Source of the DNA: Eurosta solidaginis
Taxonomy: Eukaryota; Arthropoda; Insecta; Diptera; Tephritidae
Assembly: GCF_040869045.1 (NCBI RefSeq)
Contig: NC_090322.1
Span: forward strand, 169,956,672 to 170,020,671
Length of the DNA: 64,000 nucleotides
Direction: 5' to 3'
A model generated the notes under the pieces. It had not been told where the DNA came from, ran no database searches, and worked only from the letters and a program-made list of their open reading frames with translations. Position numbers and translations under genes: made by a program. Below, piece by piece: positions 52,810 through 63,161 of this stretch (its first letter is position 1; each line of letters begins with the position of its first letter).

Positions 52810-54490
52810 GTTTACGAGTCGTTAAAAAATGATGTTAGCTCTTTTTTGAAGTGCAGAGCATTACTTAAGAGTCGAAGACTTGTAGGTAGGGAGTTCCAAA
52901 GACGTATTGCAGTAACAAAGAATTGGCGCTCAGAGGTTAGCGTGCGGTATCTAATGTGCTTAAGAAGAAACACCGATCTTGATGATTGCAGAAAAATAAG
53001 CTTACGATATATATAGTCAGGTTCCTTCGTGTGTATCAATTTATGGAGGAAGGACAGTGTTTTGACTTTTAAAAGATGTTCGAAAGAAATGTTTAGCAAC
53101 CTTTCAGCATGTTGTGATACGTGGTCAAGTCTTTTCAACCCATAAACATATCTAGCAATGTTGTTGTAAACAACATTTAGTTTGTTCTTGCACAGATAGT
53201 CACAGTTTGAGTAAATCACACAACCTAGGAGTAGGGTAGGTATTAAGTACGCTTTAGCCAGAAGTAGTCTTATGTGCAAAGGCGTGAAATACTGTGTTAA
53301 CCGCAGTGTACGAAGCATTCCATACACTTTTCCAACCGTTCTAAAAATATGGTCTTTCCATGTCAATGTTTTGTTAAAAATTACACCTAAGTTTTTCGCC
53401 GTATCTACGTATTCTATAACGGAATTGTCGAACACTACATTCTCTAAATCATTAGTGGGAAAAGACCGTCTATGAATAACAATACATTTTGACTTATTCG
53501 GGTTTATACATAAGCTATTCATATTAGCCCATGAAAATATTTGATTCAAATCGTGGTTTAAGTTACTTATGCACAAGCTAGTTTGATCACGAGGACAACA
53601 CGTAAACAAGTGCGCATCATCAGCGTAGATATGAACATTACAATACTTAAAGACATCGGGTAAGTCATTGATATACAGAACAAATAACAGAGGACCCAGG
53701 ATATAGCCTTGAGGGACGCCTCTTAAGACATGTAGGAAGTCAGACTTTTCACCATCTATACATACTGCTTGAGTCCTATCGCCAAGATATGATCTTATAA
53801 GGCAACTGCATGACCAGAGAAGTTAAAGAAGTTAATAAGCTTCCTACAGAGCAGAGTGTGGTCTACAGAATCAAAAGCTTTAGAGTGGTCAAGAAGTGTT
53901 AAGAAGGCAATGTAACTTTCATGCACTCGCTCACGAATTTCTTCTGTCACAGATAGTAGTGCCGTTGTACAGCTCCGCTTTGACCTAAAACCAGACTGAC
54001 TGCCTGACAGGAGCTTGTATTCATGTACATATGATACGATTTGCCCATGTAGAATACGTTCAACGACCTTATAGAGGAAAGGGAGTATGGCTATTGGTCG
54101 ATACTCATTATTTTGTTTACGGATTGGAATAACTTTTGCAGCTTTCCAGTATATTGGGAAGACACCGGTTGTCAAAATTGAGTTGACCAAGTAAGTAATG
54201 TGGGGAAGGATTTTGGGAAGAATGGCTTTTAAAAACTTTGAACATATACCATCAAGCCCCATTGCGTTAGACTTCATAGAAAGTATGGCTTGGCAACATC
54301 ACAATTATCGACACAAACAAACTCGAAAGGGCTAGTGTCAAGATTAACACGCACGGAGTAGTTATCAATACACACATTGTCGGCTGAGTTTGGTAGTCTT
54401 ACAAAAGTATTATTTATTTCGTTGATGTCGACATCAGGGGGATGAGACAGGTCACTTTTGGGCTTACCAATTGTTATATGTATTGTATCT
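52810..54490 (-). mobile_element. LINE RT fragment on the minus strand, frameshifted
   Basis: It reads, from 54490 downward: DLSHPPDVDINEINNTF, then (after a frameshift near 54285) NAMGLDGICSKFLKA, NEYRPIAILPFLYKVVER, SGSQSGFRSKRSCTTALL and LLDHSKAFDSVDH. After a second frameshift near 53805 it continues GVPQGYILGPLLFVLYINDLP and IYADDAHLF, then the thumb and C-terminus to 52812 (WNSLPTSLRLLSNALHFKKE). The catalytic YADD is kept. The endonuclease is absent (5' truncation). It is related in style to the fragment at 51235 but not the same family. Confidence 0.78.
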
Positions 54491-54550
54491 TATATCCAGT
54501 AGTCGACCGCTTTGTCTGTGTTGACTTTAACAAACAAATAAATAAATAAA

Positions 54551-54891
54551 TTGCCAAAGAGGATGAATATAATAAGAGACGTCACTCGTTACTTTGCGTA
54601 ATGTTATTCGTTAGGGTTCTCGCAGGGTTTTTTTTGGGCCAGATGTGCATAAATGTCTTTATACCTTTTCGTGGGGTATTTGTGTTTATTTTTCCGACTG
54701 TATTTAATTAATTAATTAATCCTCTTTCCAAAAATCACATTTGCATAAGGTGCCTACACGACATGGATAAATGCGAGACGATTGAAAATGTCCCTCATGG
54801 AAAATATTAGGCATACATTTTTTTTAATTTCCAGCGAGTTACTCGCCACTCGTAGCAGACTAGTGGCTCTTATTATATTTATCCCCTTTGA
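54551..54891. repeat. MITE family N (copy N2)
   Basis: It matches N1 (18557-18890) along its length, with TIRs AAAGAGGATGAATATAATAA and CTCTTATTATATTTATCCCC. It is preceded by an AAAT repeat (54533-54550). Confidence 0.7.
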
Positions 54892-55031
54892 TATTACTGC
54901 ATGTGTAACCGTGGTACTTCCATCTAGAGACAACACCCTAGTGATGGTTCTAGGTCTAGGAAAAATTGGCAGCTCTAAAACTTGTGCACAATTACCGATT
55001 TGAGTTAACTTTGAAAACGATAAAGATAAAG

Positions 55032-55163
55032 GCGCATATTCATAGTCGAAATAAAATAGGTTTTAAATTTAGTTGCAGCTTTTTTGACAGATAGTTCATA
55101 GAAAAATATGTCAAAAAGCTGCAACTAAATTTAAAACCTATTTTATTTTGACTATGATTATGA
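55032..55163. repeat. Short palindromic MITE family L, about 130 bp
   Basis: The arms of about 55 bp are inverted: CATATTCATAGTCGAAATAA and GTTTTAAATTTAGTTGCAGC face their complements, around a loop with TTCATAGAAAAATA. The same terminus appears at 39065 and 45350. Confidence 0.75.
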
Positions 55164-55236
55164 GCCAAAGTCTTTATTTGTAATCTAGGTGTTAAACACA
55201 TACATACATTAATTGAGTTCTTCAAAATCATTAAGC

Positions 55237-55602
55237 TTACTGCGTCAATAGTAAAAATTTGTATGACAGCTTCCACATTTCACTAGCGCATTTCCGTTGC
55301 AAACTCATTTCATGTGTCAGTCTCAATATATACTTTCGTATCAGCCCCTCTATTAGTATTATTTGTTTGGAAACATGATTCTCAAGTATGTAATCACATT
55401 TCGTATATAAAGTATCGCAGTGATCGAAACTTGGTACAATTTGATTCAGCTTTTTTGTTTCGCGCTGAGGGTAAAGCCAGCAATATTTTTTATTTATTAT
55501 CTTCACCTTTTTCTTGGCATAAGGATCTGGAAAACACCAACAATCCAATTTATCACATTCAATGCTTTTATTTTTAGATTTTCTTCTTTCATTGCAAGCC
55601 AT
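55237..55602 (-). CDS. Unrecognised small cysteine-containing protein, 121 residues
   Basis: The frame is open from ATG at 55600-55602 (MACNERRKSKNKS) to TAA at 55237-55239. An in-frame ATG further upstream exists, but the MACNERR start is preferred because the residues before it look like translated UTR. The protein is basic, with cysteines in IECDKLDCWC, KKYCWLYP, HCDTLYTKCDY and RKCASEM. No signal peptide or membrane span is evident. It is divergently placed about 350 bases from AARSD1, so the two may share a promoter region. I do not recognise it. Codon use and length make a real gene plausible but not certain. Confidence 0.5.
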   Translation of the reverse strand: MACNERRKSKNKSIECDKLDCWCFPDPYAKKKVKIINKKYCWLYPQRETKKLNQIVPSFDHCDTLYTKCDYILENHVSKQIILIEGLIRKYILRLTHEMSLQRKCASEMWKLSYKFLLLTQ

Positions 55603-55956
55603 AATTATAAAAAAAATCGGAATTAATTTAGTCGAATTTTTGTTTGATATATGCACTTATAATTTACAATTTTACTTAAAAATTTTAGTTTGATAAATTT
55701 ATGACTCCTACGAACTTTGTATGTATGCACAGTTCAATTACCCATGAGTTTAACTTGAGTGGAATCGATAATTTTTTGCATGTAATGTTTAACAATCGGT
55801 CCATTTGTGGTTACCGGTGAAATGTTTGTTTTTGTTTCACAATCAGCTGATTTACGGAATTTTTTCTTTTTTTATTGCTGTGTTCCCATTTGTGTGCCAA
55901 TAGTTTTTGCATAATTAACCAAACTTACAGACGCTTCTAGAGAACATTAAATAAAA
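55603..55956. promoter_or_regulatory. Divergent intergenic region upstream of AARSD1
   Basis: About 350 AT-rich bases separate the start codons of two divergent genes. CAATCAGCTGATTTACGG (near 55840) contains a palindromic CAGCTG E-box. No TATA box is clear. Confidence 0.35.
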
Positions 55957-58900
55957 ATGCTTTTCAAATGCCAAGAAGATAGTTTTCTGAAACAGGTACA
56001 ATGCACTTTTTAATTTTTATTTTTAAAAGTGATAATAATGCTTACATTATAGTATACAACAAAAATAGTATCCTGTGAACAGGCTACTTTGGAATGGACG
56101 CCACCTGGTGAAAGTGAAGCGAAAAAGCTGAAAGGTTTCAATGTAGTTTGCGAAGATACAATTCTTTTCCCCGAAGGCGGCGGACAACCCTGTGATTATG
56201 GACATATAAATGGCGAACCTGTTCGTTGTGTATTGCGCAAGGGAGTTGAAGCTGTGCACTTCGTTGAGTGTCTAACACCATTTCAAGTAGGTGATGTTGC
56301 TAAACAAACGATTGATTGGACTAGACGCTTAGACCATATGCAACAACACTCTGGACAGCATTTGATTACTGCTTTATTTGATGGTGAATTTAAATATGAT
56401 ACAACTTCATGGTGGCTAGGAACAGATATATCATATATCGAATTGGATACTCATCATTTGATAAGTCCCGATTCATTGGATACAATAGAGCGTAAGGCTA
56501 ATGAGTTGATACGTGAAGGACGCAAGGTTAGCGTAGAGCTGACGGATCCTGAATATGCAATGCTGGTAAATTTTATGCACATACTATCCTAAGATTACTA
56601 TTATTTTTAAAAAATTTGGCCTTTCAAGTATACAGATGCTCGTGCTCCACGTGGCTTGCCAAGAAATCATGTTGGAGTGGTACGTGTTGTGCGGATTGAA
56701 GGTATTGAGAGTAACATGTGTTGTGGTACACATGTTACAAACATATCGCAGTTACAGTGCATAAAGCTGTTGTATGCCGAAACGACTAGGAGTGGTGTTA
56801 ATGTACATTTTGTGGTCGGTGAACGTGTGCTGCGAAAACTTGGCGAGATCTTTTTGCGGGAGCAGCAATTAAATTTAGCGCTGAAGTATGTTTTAAAAGC
56901 TTTGTCAGTGGACCAACAAAAGATCGCTTAGCATCGAATTTGCTGATTAGTTGTGCTTGAGCGACACGGTGTTTCACGAATATTATGGTATGTGCTGGAT
57001 AACCATACCAATGGAGGTAGGTTGCGGATCGGTTGACGTTCCTAGTGTATTTTTGCCATAAATAACATCTCAATATTTACCTGCCTTGTACTTATAATGT
57101 TGCTGCTGCATCCGGCTTAGTCGACTGAGAGCCTGTGCGTAAACTTCCCAGAAGTAATGTATAGTGCCCCAAGTTTATAATAATCATCTGCGATGGCGGG
57201 TTTTCCTGTTGTTGTTGTAGCGATAAGGTTGCTCCCCGAAGGCTTTGGGGAGTGTTATAGATGTGATGGTCCTTTGCCGGATACAGATCCGGTGCGTTCC
57301 GGTACCACAACACCACAAGCCCGACCTTCTCGGGAACGATTTATGTGGCCACATTAAACCTTCAGGCCATCCCCTCCTTCCCCACCCCCAAGTTCCAAGG
57401 GGGCTTGGGGTCGCCAGAGCCTCGTCTGTTAGTGAAACAGGATTCGCCGCGGACAGGTCAGGTTGACAATTGGGTTTGGAGAAGCTATATATTGCGCTGG
57501 CAACCTGATATTTTTGACATTCGGCGGTAGCGTGCGAAAAACGACAATAATCGGCGGCGGCGTTCATTGGCGGCGTATATCTCTAATATACATCCCCCAA
57601 TGCATAAAAGTTGCAAAGTTACCAATACGATACTCTGAGTTGATCGTCATTAATTGCCTCTTAACCGCCTAAGCGATTTTAGCCGTTTCGTAACAAATCG
57701 CGCAAGCTATCCCTGATGCGCAATAAGTGACGTCACTTGGGAGCAACAAGAGTGGTAATGTCTTCCTCCACCTGCCTCCCCCAGCTCAGTGAAAGTATCT
57801 ACCTTGTTCTGCTTCTAAACTGCGGTTTCGATTGAAGAACTTTCTTGATTGCAGAGTCTTCGACCATTCACATAACATGACCCAGCCATCGAAGTCTTGG
57901 GGTTTTTATTCGCTAGACTATCTTCATATCCGCGTAAAACTCATACAGGTCATTATTACACTTCCTTCGATGCTCCCCGTCGGCATCCCGGACAGAACCA
58001 TACATCTTCCGAAGAACTTACTCTCGAACAGACGAGATGGCTCTTGCATCTTCTCTCGACACCGTCTATGATTTCGAGCCATACATCGCTGGTTCCATCC
58101 ATCAAAAGTGACATGGCAGTCAAGGCGCGAATACCACGATTATTTCATGGATGACAGCAAGTACTTCGTCTTGTTCTCATTTACCGCAAGTCACACTTTT
58201 TTTTGCCTTTTTATCTAATCCAAAGTTCTATCACGGCGCATTAGTTAAGGCCAATAATGTGAATATCATCAGCATACGCCAGTAATTATATTTTTACATC
58301 ACCGCTCGTATAACTTTTTCTAAATAGTTTGATGTTCATCATACGCCCTGGGCCACGTTAAATACAACATATTGTGACGAATATTAGCATCACTAAGCTG
58401 ATACTAAATAAGTAAAGGCACAACAACAATAAGCTGGCACTCTTGTGTACGTAAACAAATCAATCATCATTTACACCAGGCATGCTTAACCAACGAACCG
58501 ATATCATTTCGTTACGATAATTAACGTTAATAAACGAAACAAAGTCATTTCGTTTTGTTTATTAACGTTAAGAACGTAAAATTAACGAAATGATTTTGTT
58601 TCGTTTTCTGCCATATCAAAACGAAATCAAATCGTTTATGTTGATTATTAATTTCAAACTATGCTGGCAAAGCTGATTGATGGCGAAGTCATTGAAGGTG
58701 AAAGCATTAGCCAAGCTGATTGCAACTTTTCTCGTGAATTTTGACAGTACGAATATTTCTCAGAGTATTTTTGACATTACCACCAACGAATTACACAAAC
58801 AAATTACATGGAGTTTGTGTGTATGTCCGCTCGCTGTTACCACCTTACGGCTTCACCATGGCTATAGCATTGCCAGCACAATTCAAACATAAAGTATCAC

Positions 58901-61900
58901 GTTTTTGTTAACGTTTTTAACGTTAACGAAAGCTTTTCGTTTCGGTTAAAAACGAGATACAATTTATCTTTATAATTTTTTTATCGATAATATTTCGAAG
59001 TGTTTCAACGGAAACGGTGGAAATATTTTGATAAACGATTAGCTTAACGTTACGGTGCATCCCTGATTTACACACATACATACAAGGCAACGAAGTAGTA
59101 CTCACGCATACACCCGCATATGGCTATAAGATAGACATAAACTACAAATATACATGTATATAGAAATTACCAAGTAGGAGATACAGCAGTTCTACAACGT
59201 CTAGACGTTAGTAGAAATATGCGAACGAAGCAACGGAGAGTATAAAAGCAGCGCAAGCTGAGTAATCAGTAATCAGTTTGATTTAAACACGCAATTAGTT
59301 GTGAAGTATAAGTGTTATTGTGAAGTGCTCTCAAAGTAGTCTAATAAAGACCATTTTGCATCACTGAATATTGGAGTTGTTTATTCGACAATTTAGCGAT
59401 TCGAACGTTTGCAGAAAGTGTATAATAACAAGGATTTCCCAAAATTCCTTACAATATTTTATTACAAGTAAACATGTTCTAAAAAGAAAAATTTGTCAAA
59501 ACAAATTCACTTGTATTACAAGACTTGTATTTTCGTGAAACGGGCCCCTGTACGACTAACGCAAATTGTCAGCATATACTTATTTTTTTTTTTTTTGCTA
59601 TAAAATGTAGTATTCTATAAAATTATTCCGAAGCTGCTGCCTTTTCAAATATTAACATTTAAATATTAAGATTTGCTAAGCTTTTCTTGCTATTTGGGCA
59701 CCCGATCAACATTTTCGTAGCTTTGATGGACTTTTAACCGACTTGGTATAAACTGCTAGCTACAACGAAAAAAATAATAAGTAGGCCAACAGGCAAAAAA
59801 AAAAAAAAAAAATATAATATATAATGGCTTAAAACCTAAGTTTATGCTTTAAAGTCCTTATAAGCCGTAAGGTATGCTGTTACACTCCGAAAGTTTCTGG
59901 ATGGATGAAAAGTAATCAACCTTTTGAAAATCGCTATAACTTTTGCAAATGGCTCCAAATATCACTTTGGGCTTGACATATGGGAAATAAACAAGCACAG
60001 AATACAAATCTACATGAACTTGTTTCCTCTTCAAGAATGTGAAATATTCTGAAGGAATCATTTTAGCCTAATGTTGTTGTTGTTGTTGTAGCGATAAGGT
60101 TGCTCCCCGAAGTCTTTGGGGAGTGTTATCGATGTGATGGTCCTTTGCCGGATACAAATCCGATACGCTCCGGTACCATAGCACCATTAAGGTGCCAGCC
60201 CGACCATTTCGGGAACGATTTATGTGGCCACGTTAAACCTTCAGGCCGTTCCCTCCCTCCCTACCCCCAAGTTCCATGAGGAGCTTGGGGTCGCTAGAGC
60301 CTCGTCTGTTAGTAAAACAGGATTCGCCGCGGATAGGTGAGGTTGACAATTGGGTTTGGAGAAGCTATATATTGCGCTGGCAACCTGAAAGGTTGCGCTA
60401 CACAGCCGCTTGAATCTGGTATTTTAGTCGCCTCTTACGACAGGCATACCTACCGCGGGTATATTCTGACCCCCTAACCCGCTAGGGGCGGCGGGTTTTC
60501 CTAATTATTTTTCTTATTATTTCGAAAAGTAAATAAGTAAACGAGTAAATACGAAACTTTTTACGTGTTCCATTTTCTTCATGTTGGAGTACTCTAACAA
60601 TACTCCTTTGCAATGCGTTTGCGGACCACCATCAGCCGATCATTGCTCGTTTTTTAACGACCGTGATCACGACGCGACGTTTAGACGGTTAAGCGCCAAT
60701 TAAGTAAGTAAGATCACGACACGATGACGAACGAACAGAGTTGCCAAAAGTAAAATATTACATACAAATAACTGATAAAAAATTTTACTATAGCAACTCT
60801 GATAAAATGCAACTGCGCACTGGTTTTATGTATACATACTATAGTATAGAGAAATATTAGTTTCTTTAAGCGGGAGTCATTGGTGTCGTATGTCGTATCG
60901 CTGTATCCGTATCCCTAACGTAATCAGCTGTTTATCGTTACGACGGTAAACCAAACCCCAATTGGTTGGCTACGATACGGTTACGACCTTAGCGGCACCA
61001 ATAATCGATTGCATTGATTCTCATAAGATTGGTCGAATCAGCTGTTATAAGGTTACCGATACGGTTACCGATAAAGCACCAATGTCTCCAGCTTTATTCA
61101 CGCAAATGTTAAATAACATAAGAATATTCGTAGTAAAAAATATAAAAGTTGTATTGCCCCTCTTCATTTACTTTCATTTTAAATTAAATTCACTCTGATA
61201 ATTCTTTCCGACACAATTCCTCTTTAGTACTTTGGCATATGATCCTCTGTGGGTGCTCCATGGAGTACTACAGTGAAAATACTTTGGAAAATACTCTCAC
61301 GTATGTACTCTATGGAATACTCACAAACAAAGCGAGAGTGGGATTATCTACTCCTCTCCTAGGCAATCGCAATGTTAATTGGAGCACATTTTTTGTATGA
61401 ATACAGATTAGTTTTGGAACACTCCTATACTCCCAAAAGAGTATTCCTTACATTATTTATGGAGTACTCGCGTTTTTTGAAGTGTAACAAAATTAAATGA
61501 AAAAGATGGAATCGATTCTATTCCGATCGACACTCGCAATATGGGATACGACTCGATTTTTTCGGGTCAACTAAGCGAACTTTTGTTAATCCCCTCCAAT
61601 ATTACCAAATTACAATAAAATATACGTATTTACACTCTTGTTCATATCTAGAGGAGGTCCGACGCAGCATTTGGATTTGATACAAAAACTACAAACGAAT
61701 TTAAAATCATCAACCAAAGCATTTGAAAAACTACTAAAAGATGTTGCTATCTCGGAAGCTGAGAAAATTGAGACTACACGCCCTTATCCCAAATACTATT
61801 GCCTACATCGTAAAGATGTCATCGAACCAGATTTCATAAACACCTTTTTGCGCAACGCCCCTGAAAACATATTTTACTTCTTAACCGTTTCGGAAAACAC

Positions 61901-62105
61901 GACAAACAATGGTAAAGGGGTTATGGTGTTGAGAGGAGAAAAAACAGACGTTCAAAAGTTTGGTCCAAAATTTATTGAGCTACTAGAAGGCAAAGGAAAT
62001 GGTTATAACGGCAATTACCAAGGCAAATTTAATAACGGTACAAAAATTCCTGAATGCAATGCATTGCTTGAAAAACATTTTAATGACAATAAAGAGAACA
62101 ACTAA
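55957..62105 (+). CDS. AARSD1: Alanyl-tRNA editing protein (AARSD1), 4 exons
   Basis: Exons are 55957-55995, 56053-56565, 56629-56885 and 61652-62105, giving 420 residues against about 412 in vertebrates. All phases agree, with GT/AG borders. The protein is a free-standing editing domain that hydrolyses Ser-tRNA(Ala) in the cytosol. Exon 1-2 begins MLFKCQEDSFLKQ-YTTKIVSCEQ. The zinc-binding motifs are HSGQH (in DHMQQHSGQHLI) and CCGTH (in SNMCCGTHVTN). EGGGQPCD is also conserved. The C-terminal DHHA1-type part is mostly in exon 4 (GGPTQHLDLIQKLQ...KGVMVLRGEK...LLEGKGNGYNGNYQGK). Exon 3 reads on past its donor into a stop, so intron 3 (4766 bp) must be spliced. That intron is full of transposons. 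The fly name would be CG10802, from memory. Confidence 0.93.
57205..57510 (-). repeat. Family D SINE-like repeat (copy D3), 5'-truncated
   Basis: It starts with the TTG tail at 57208, then AGCGATAAGGTTGCTCCCCG, and runs through GCTATATATTGCGCTGGCAA to about 57510, where the D sequence stops. The left flank GGCGGGTTTTCCT (57196-57208) recurs as the right flank of copy D4. Confidence 0.75.
57690..58300 (-). mobile_element. Degenerate RTE-type LINE remnant
   Basis: Minus-strand translation shows LAYADDIHIIGLN at about 58253-58292 and, lower down, a string resembling the RTE C-terminus with frameshifts (KTSMAGSCYVNG, QVTSL...). It is heavily decayed, has many stops, and is recognised by motif style only. 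Confidence 0.5.
58373..59453 (+). mobile_element. Solo LTR of a gypsy-like retrotransposon with a nested hAT element
   Basis: The ends are TGTGACGAATATTAG and AAATTCCTTACA (TG...CA). ATAT flanks both sides (58369-58372 and 59454-59457), the 4-bp duplication usual for gypsy elements. Within it are a TATA box (GAGTATAAAAGCAGC, near 59238), a transcription-start-like ATCAGTAATCAGTTTG and an AATAAA signal (near 59343). Without the nested element the LTR is about 484 bp. No internal retroviral genes remain, so it is a recombined solo LTR. Confidence 0.82.
58477..59065. mobile_element. Non-autonomous hAT element, 589 bp
   Basis: The ends are CAGGCATGCTTAACC and, inverted, CAGGGATGCACCGTAACG. ATTTACAC occurs at 58469-58476 and 59066-59073, an 8-bp target duplication. 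The interior is rich in TTAACGTTAA motifs and TTTCGTTTTG tracts and has no transposase. Confidence 0.85.
59458..60072. other. AARSD1 intron 3, unassigned AT-rich part
   Basis: It contains A and T tracts (59581-59598, 59796-59812). No repeat family or coding frame is supported. Confidence 0.4.
60073..60488 (-). repeat. Family D SINE-like repeat (copy D4), complete reference copy
   Basis: On the minus strand it reads from CCCCTAGCGGGTTAG (60488) to GCAACCTTATCGC and CAA repeats (60073), 416 bp. It includes CCGCGGTAGGTATGCCTGTC, TAAGAGGCGACTAAAATACC, CCGCGGCGAATCC and GTGGCCACATAAATCG-type modules. It has no coding capacity and its CAA tail resembles that of the PHD-LINE. Confidence 0.82.
60585..60700. 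repeat. Diverged family E fragment
   Basis: GGAGTACTCTAACAATACTCC is followed by AGCCGATCATTGCTCGTTTT, which matches family E within the RpS28 palindrome (29770-29800). Confidence 0.55.
60867..61098 (+). repeat. MITE-like family H (copy 3), complete
   Basis: It runs from AAGCGGGAGTCATTGGTG to ACCAATGTCTCCAGCTTTA, an imperfect terminal inverted repeat. The interior CTACGATACGGTTACGACC and GCACCAATAATCGATTGC match the other copies. Confidence 0.72.
61240..61495. repeat. Diverged family E element in AARSD1 intron 3
   Basis: GTGCTCCATGGAGTACTACA, GGCAATCGCAATGTTAATTG and GGAGTACTCGCGTTTTTTGA match modules of family E. The terminus here is diverged from ACCCTGCAAAAATCG. Confidence 0.55.
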
Positions 62106-62350
62106 GCTATTCAAATGAATCTGCACGCAACACACTAATGAAGAAACTTAATCTACACGTAACAAAGTAAAATTCTACTTTATTGTATGGTTTTGGGTCG
62201 TTAAATTAAATAAAATGAATTGATTTGCAGTTGCAGAAACTTTGCTTTTTGCACTTTAGCTACACGTCAAAACAACAAAATCCAATAACACTAATTAACA
62301 CTGGAGGTTTTAGGTACACTGCATACATAGCTAAAGTAAATCATCAAAAA
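62106..62350. other. Convergent 3' UTR region between AARSD1 and TIM29
   Basis: About 245 bases lie between the two stop codons. An AATAAA signal (about 62208) serves the plus strand. The two transcripts may overlap at their 3' ends. Confidence 0.45.
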
Positions 62351-62926
62351 TTATAAATAATTAATATCAAAATTGTGCATTTTCCATTCCAGTCGCCAGT
62401 AGTGGTCCCAGAAACCCACATCCACTATATGTTTCCAAAAGTTCGCATAATCAACTTGTGTGTATAAGCATATCGCTGGATATGTGCAGTCATCTTTGTC
62501 ATACAAATCCACCCACAATATAGTGCATATGCCCAGAGAAAAGGTACGTAATCTATTTTCATTTATAGCTATTTCTAAATCACGTAGGTATGTTGCAGAG
62601 ACAGGGTTTTGCATTGTCTTTGAGACCATTGCCATTTGATTGCTCCATCCTCTCAGTGAATGCATTAATTCTTCCTCGTCTGGATTATGTAATGCACATT
62701 GGTATAAAGTGTATGCTGTACCGGTAATTGCCAGCGCCTTTCTTGGTTTTGAACGGGCACCTTTTATCACATCGACCACCACACCACTGTAATCACTGCC
62801 GAGACTACGCCAATATTGTGCCCATTTTTCCACAACCGTACCTTTCAATCGTTCCGGTAGCGTAAATTTATTGCTAATACGCGTCCGTAAACTGGCGAGG
62901 GGATTTCTTAGCGAGAATAAACGCAT
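62351..62926 (-). CDS. TIM29: Mitochondrial import inner membrane translocase subunit Tim29
   Basis: This is an intronless frame of 191 residues starting MRLFSLRNPLASL at 62924-62926. Tim29 is a metazoan subunit of the TIM22 complex, which inserts carrier proteins into the mitochondrial inner membrane. Family-type features are VEKWAQYWRSLGSDYSGV, a central region with ARSKPRKALAITGTAY (start of a membrane-proximal segment), CALHNPDEEEL, and the C-terminal HIVDVGFWDHYWRLEWKMHNFDIN. The last matches the conserved D-V-G-F...W...D-I-N ending of Tim29. The basic N-terminus fits a targeting signal. Recognition is from memory of the family. The Drosophila name may be CG14270. Confidence 0.82.
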   Translation of the reverse strand: MRLFSLRNPLASLRTRISNKFTLPERLKGTVVEKWAQYWRSLGSDYSGVVVDVIKGARSKPRKALAITGTAYTLYQCALHNPDEEELMHSLRGWSNQMAMVSKTMQNPVSATYLRDLEIAINENRLRTFSLGICTILWVDLYDKDDCTYPAICLYTQVDYANFWKHIVDVGFWDHYWRLEWKMHNFDINYL

Positions 62927-63161
62927 TACTTTTGTAAATATTTTAAAATAAGATTTAAGAAAAGGGGTACCTTTTCTACTTTTTTGACGTAACAGCTGAT
63001 AACAAATAGCACCAAAGCAGATATGGGAAAAAAGCTATCGATAACGTAGATACAAAAAAAGTTTGCACACATCCATGGCACAATTATATGTTGCCGTATT
63101 AAGGGCCAATTACGCCCCGATTCTAGTGTGGTAACAACATTCTTCACCACGGTAACGGCGC
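62927..63161. promoter_or_regulatory. Upstream region of TIM29
   Basis: About 235 bases lie between the TIM29 start and the PHD-LINE C5. AGCTATCGATAACG (about 63032) is a DRE-like site (TATCGATA), common in promoters of fly housekeeping genes. Confidence 0.45.

Noticed and set aside
56566..56592. AARSD1 ending at the TAA after HILS (56590-56592)
   Set aside because: The in-phase GTAAAT donor and downstream CCGTH-type zinc motif in exon 3 show that this is intron read-through.
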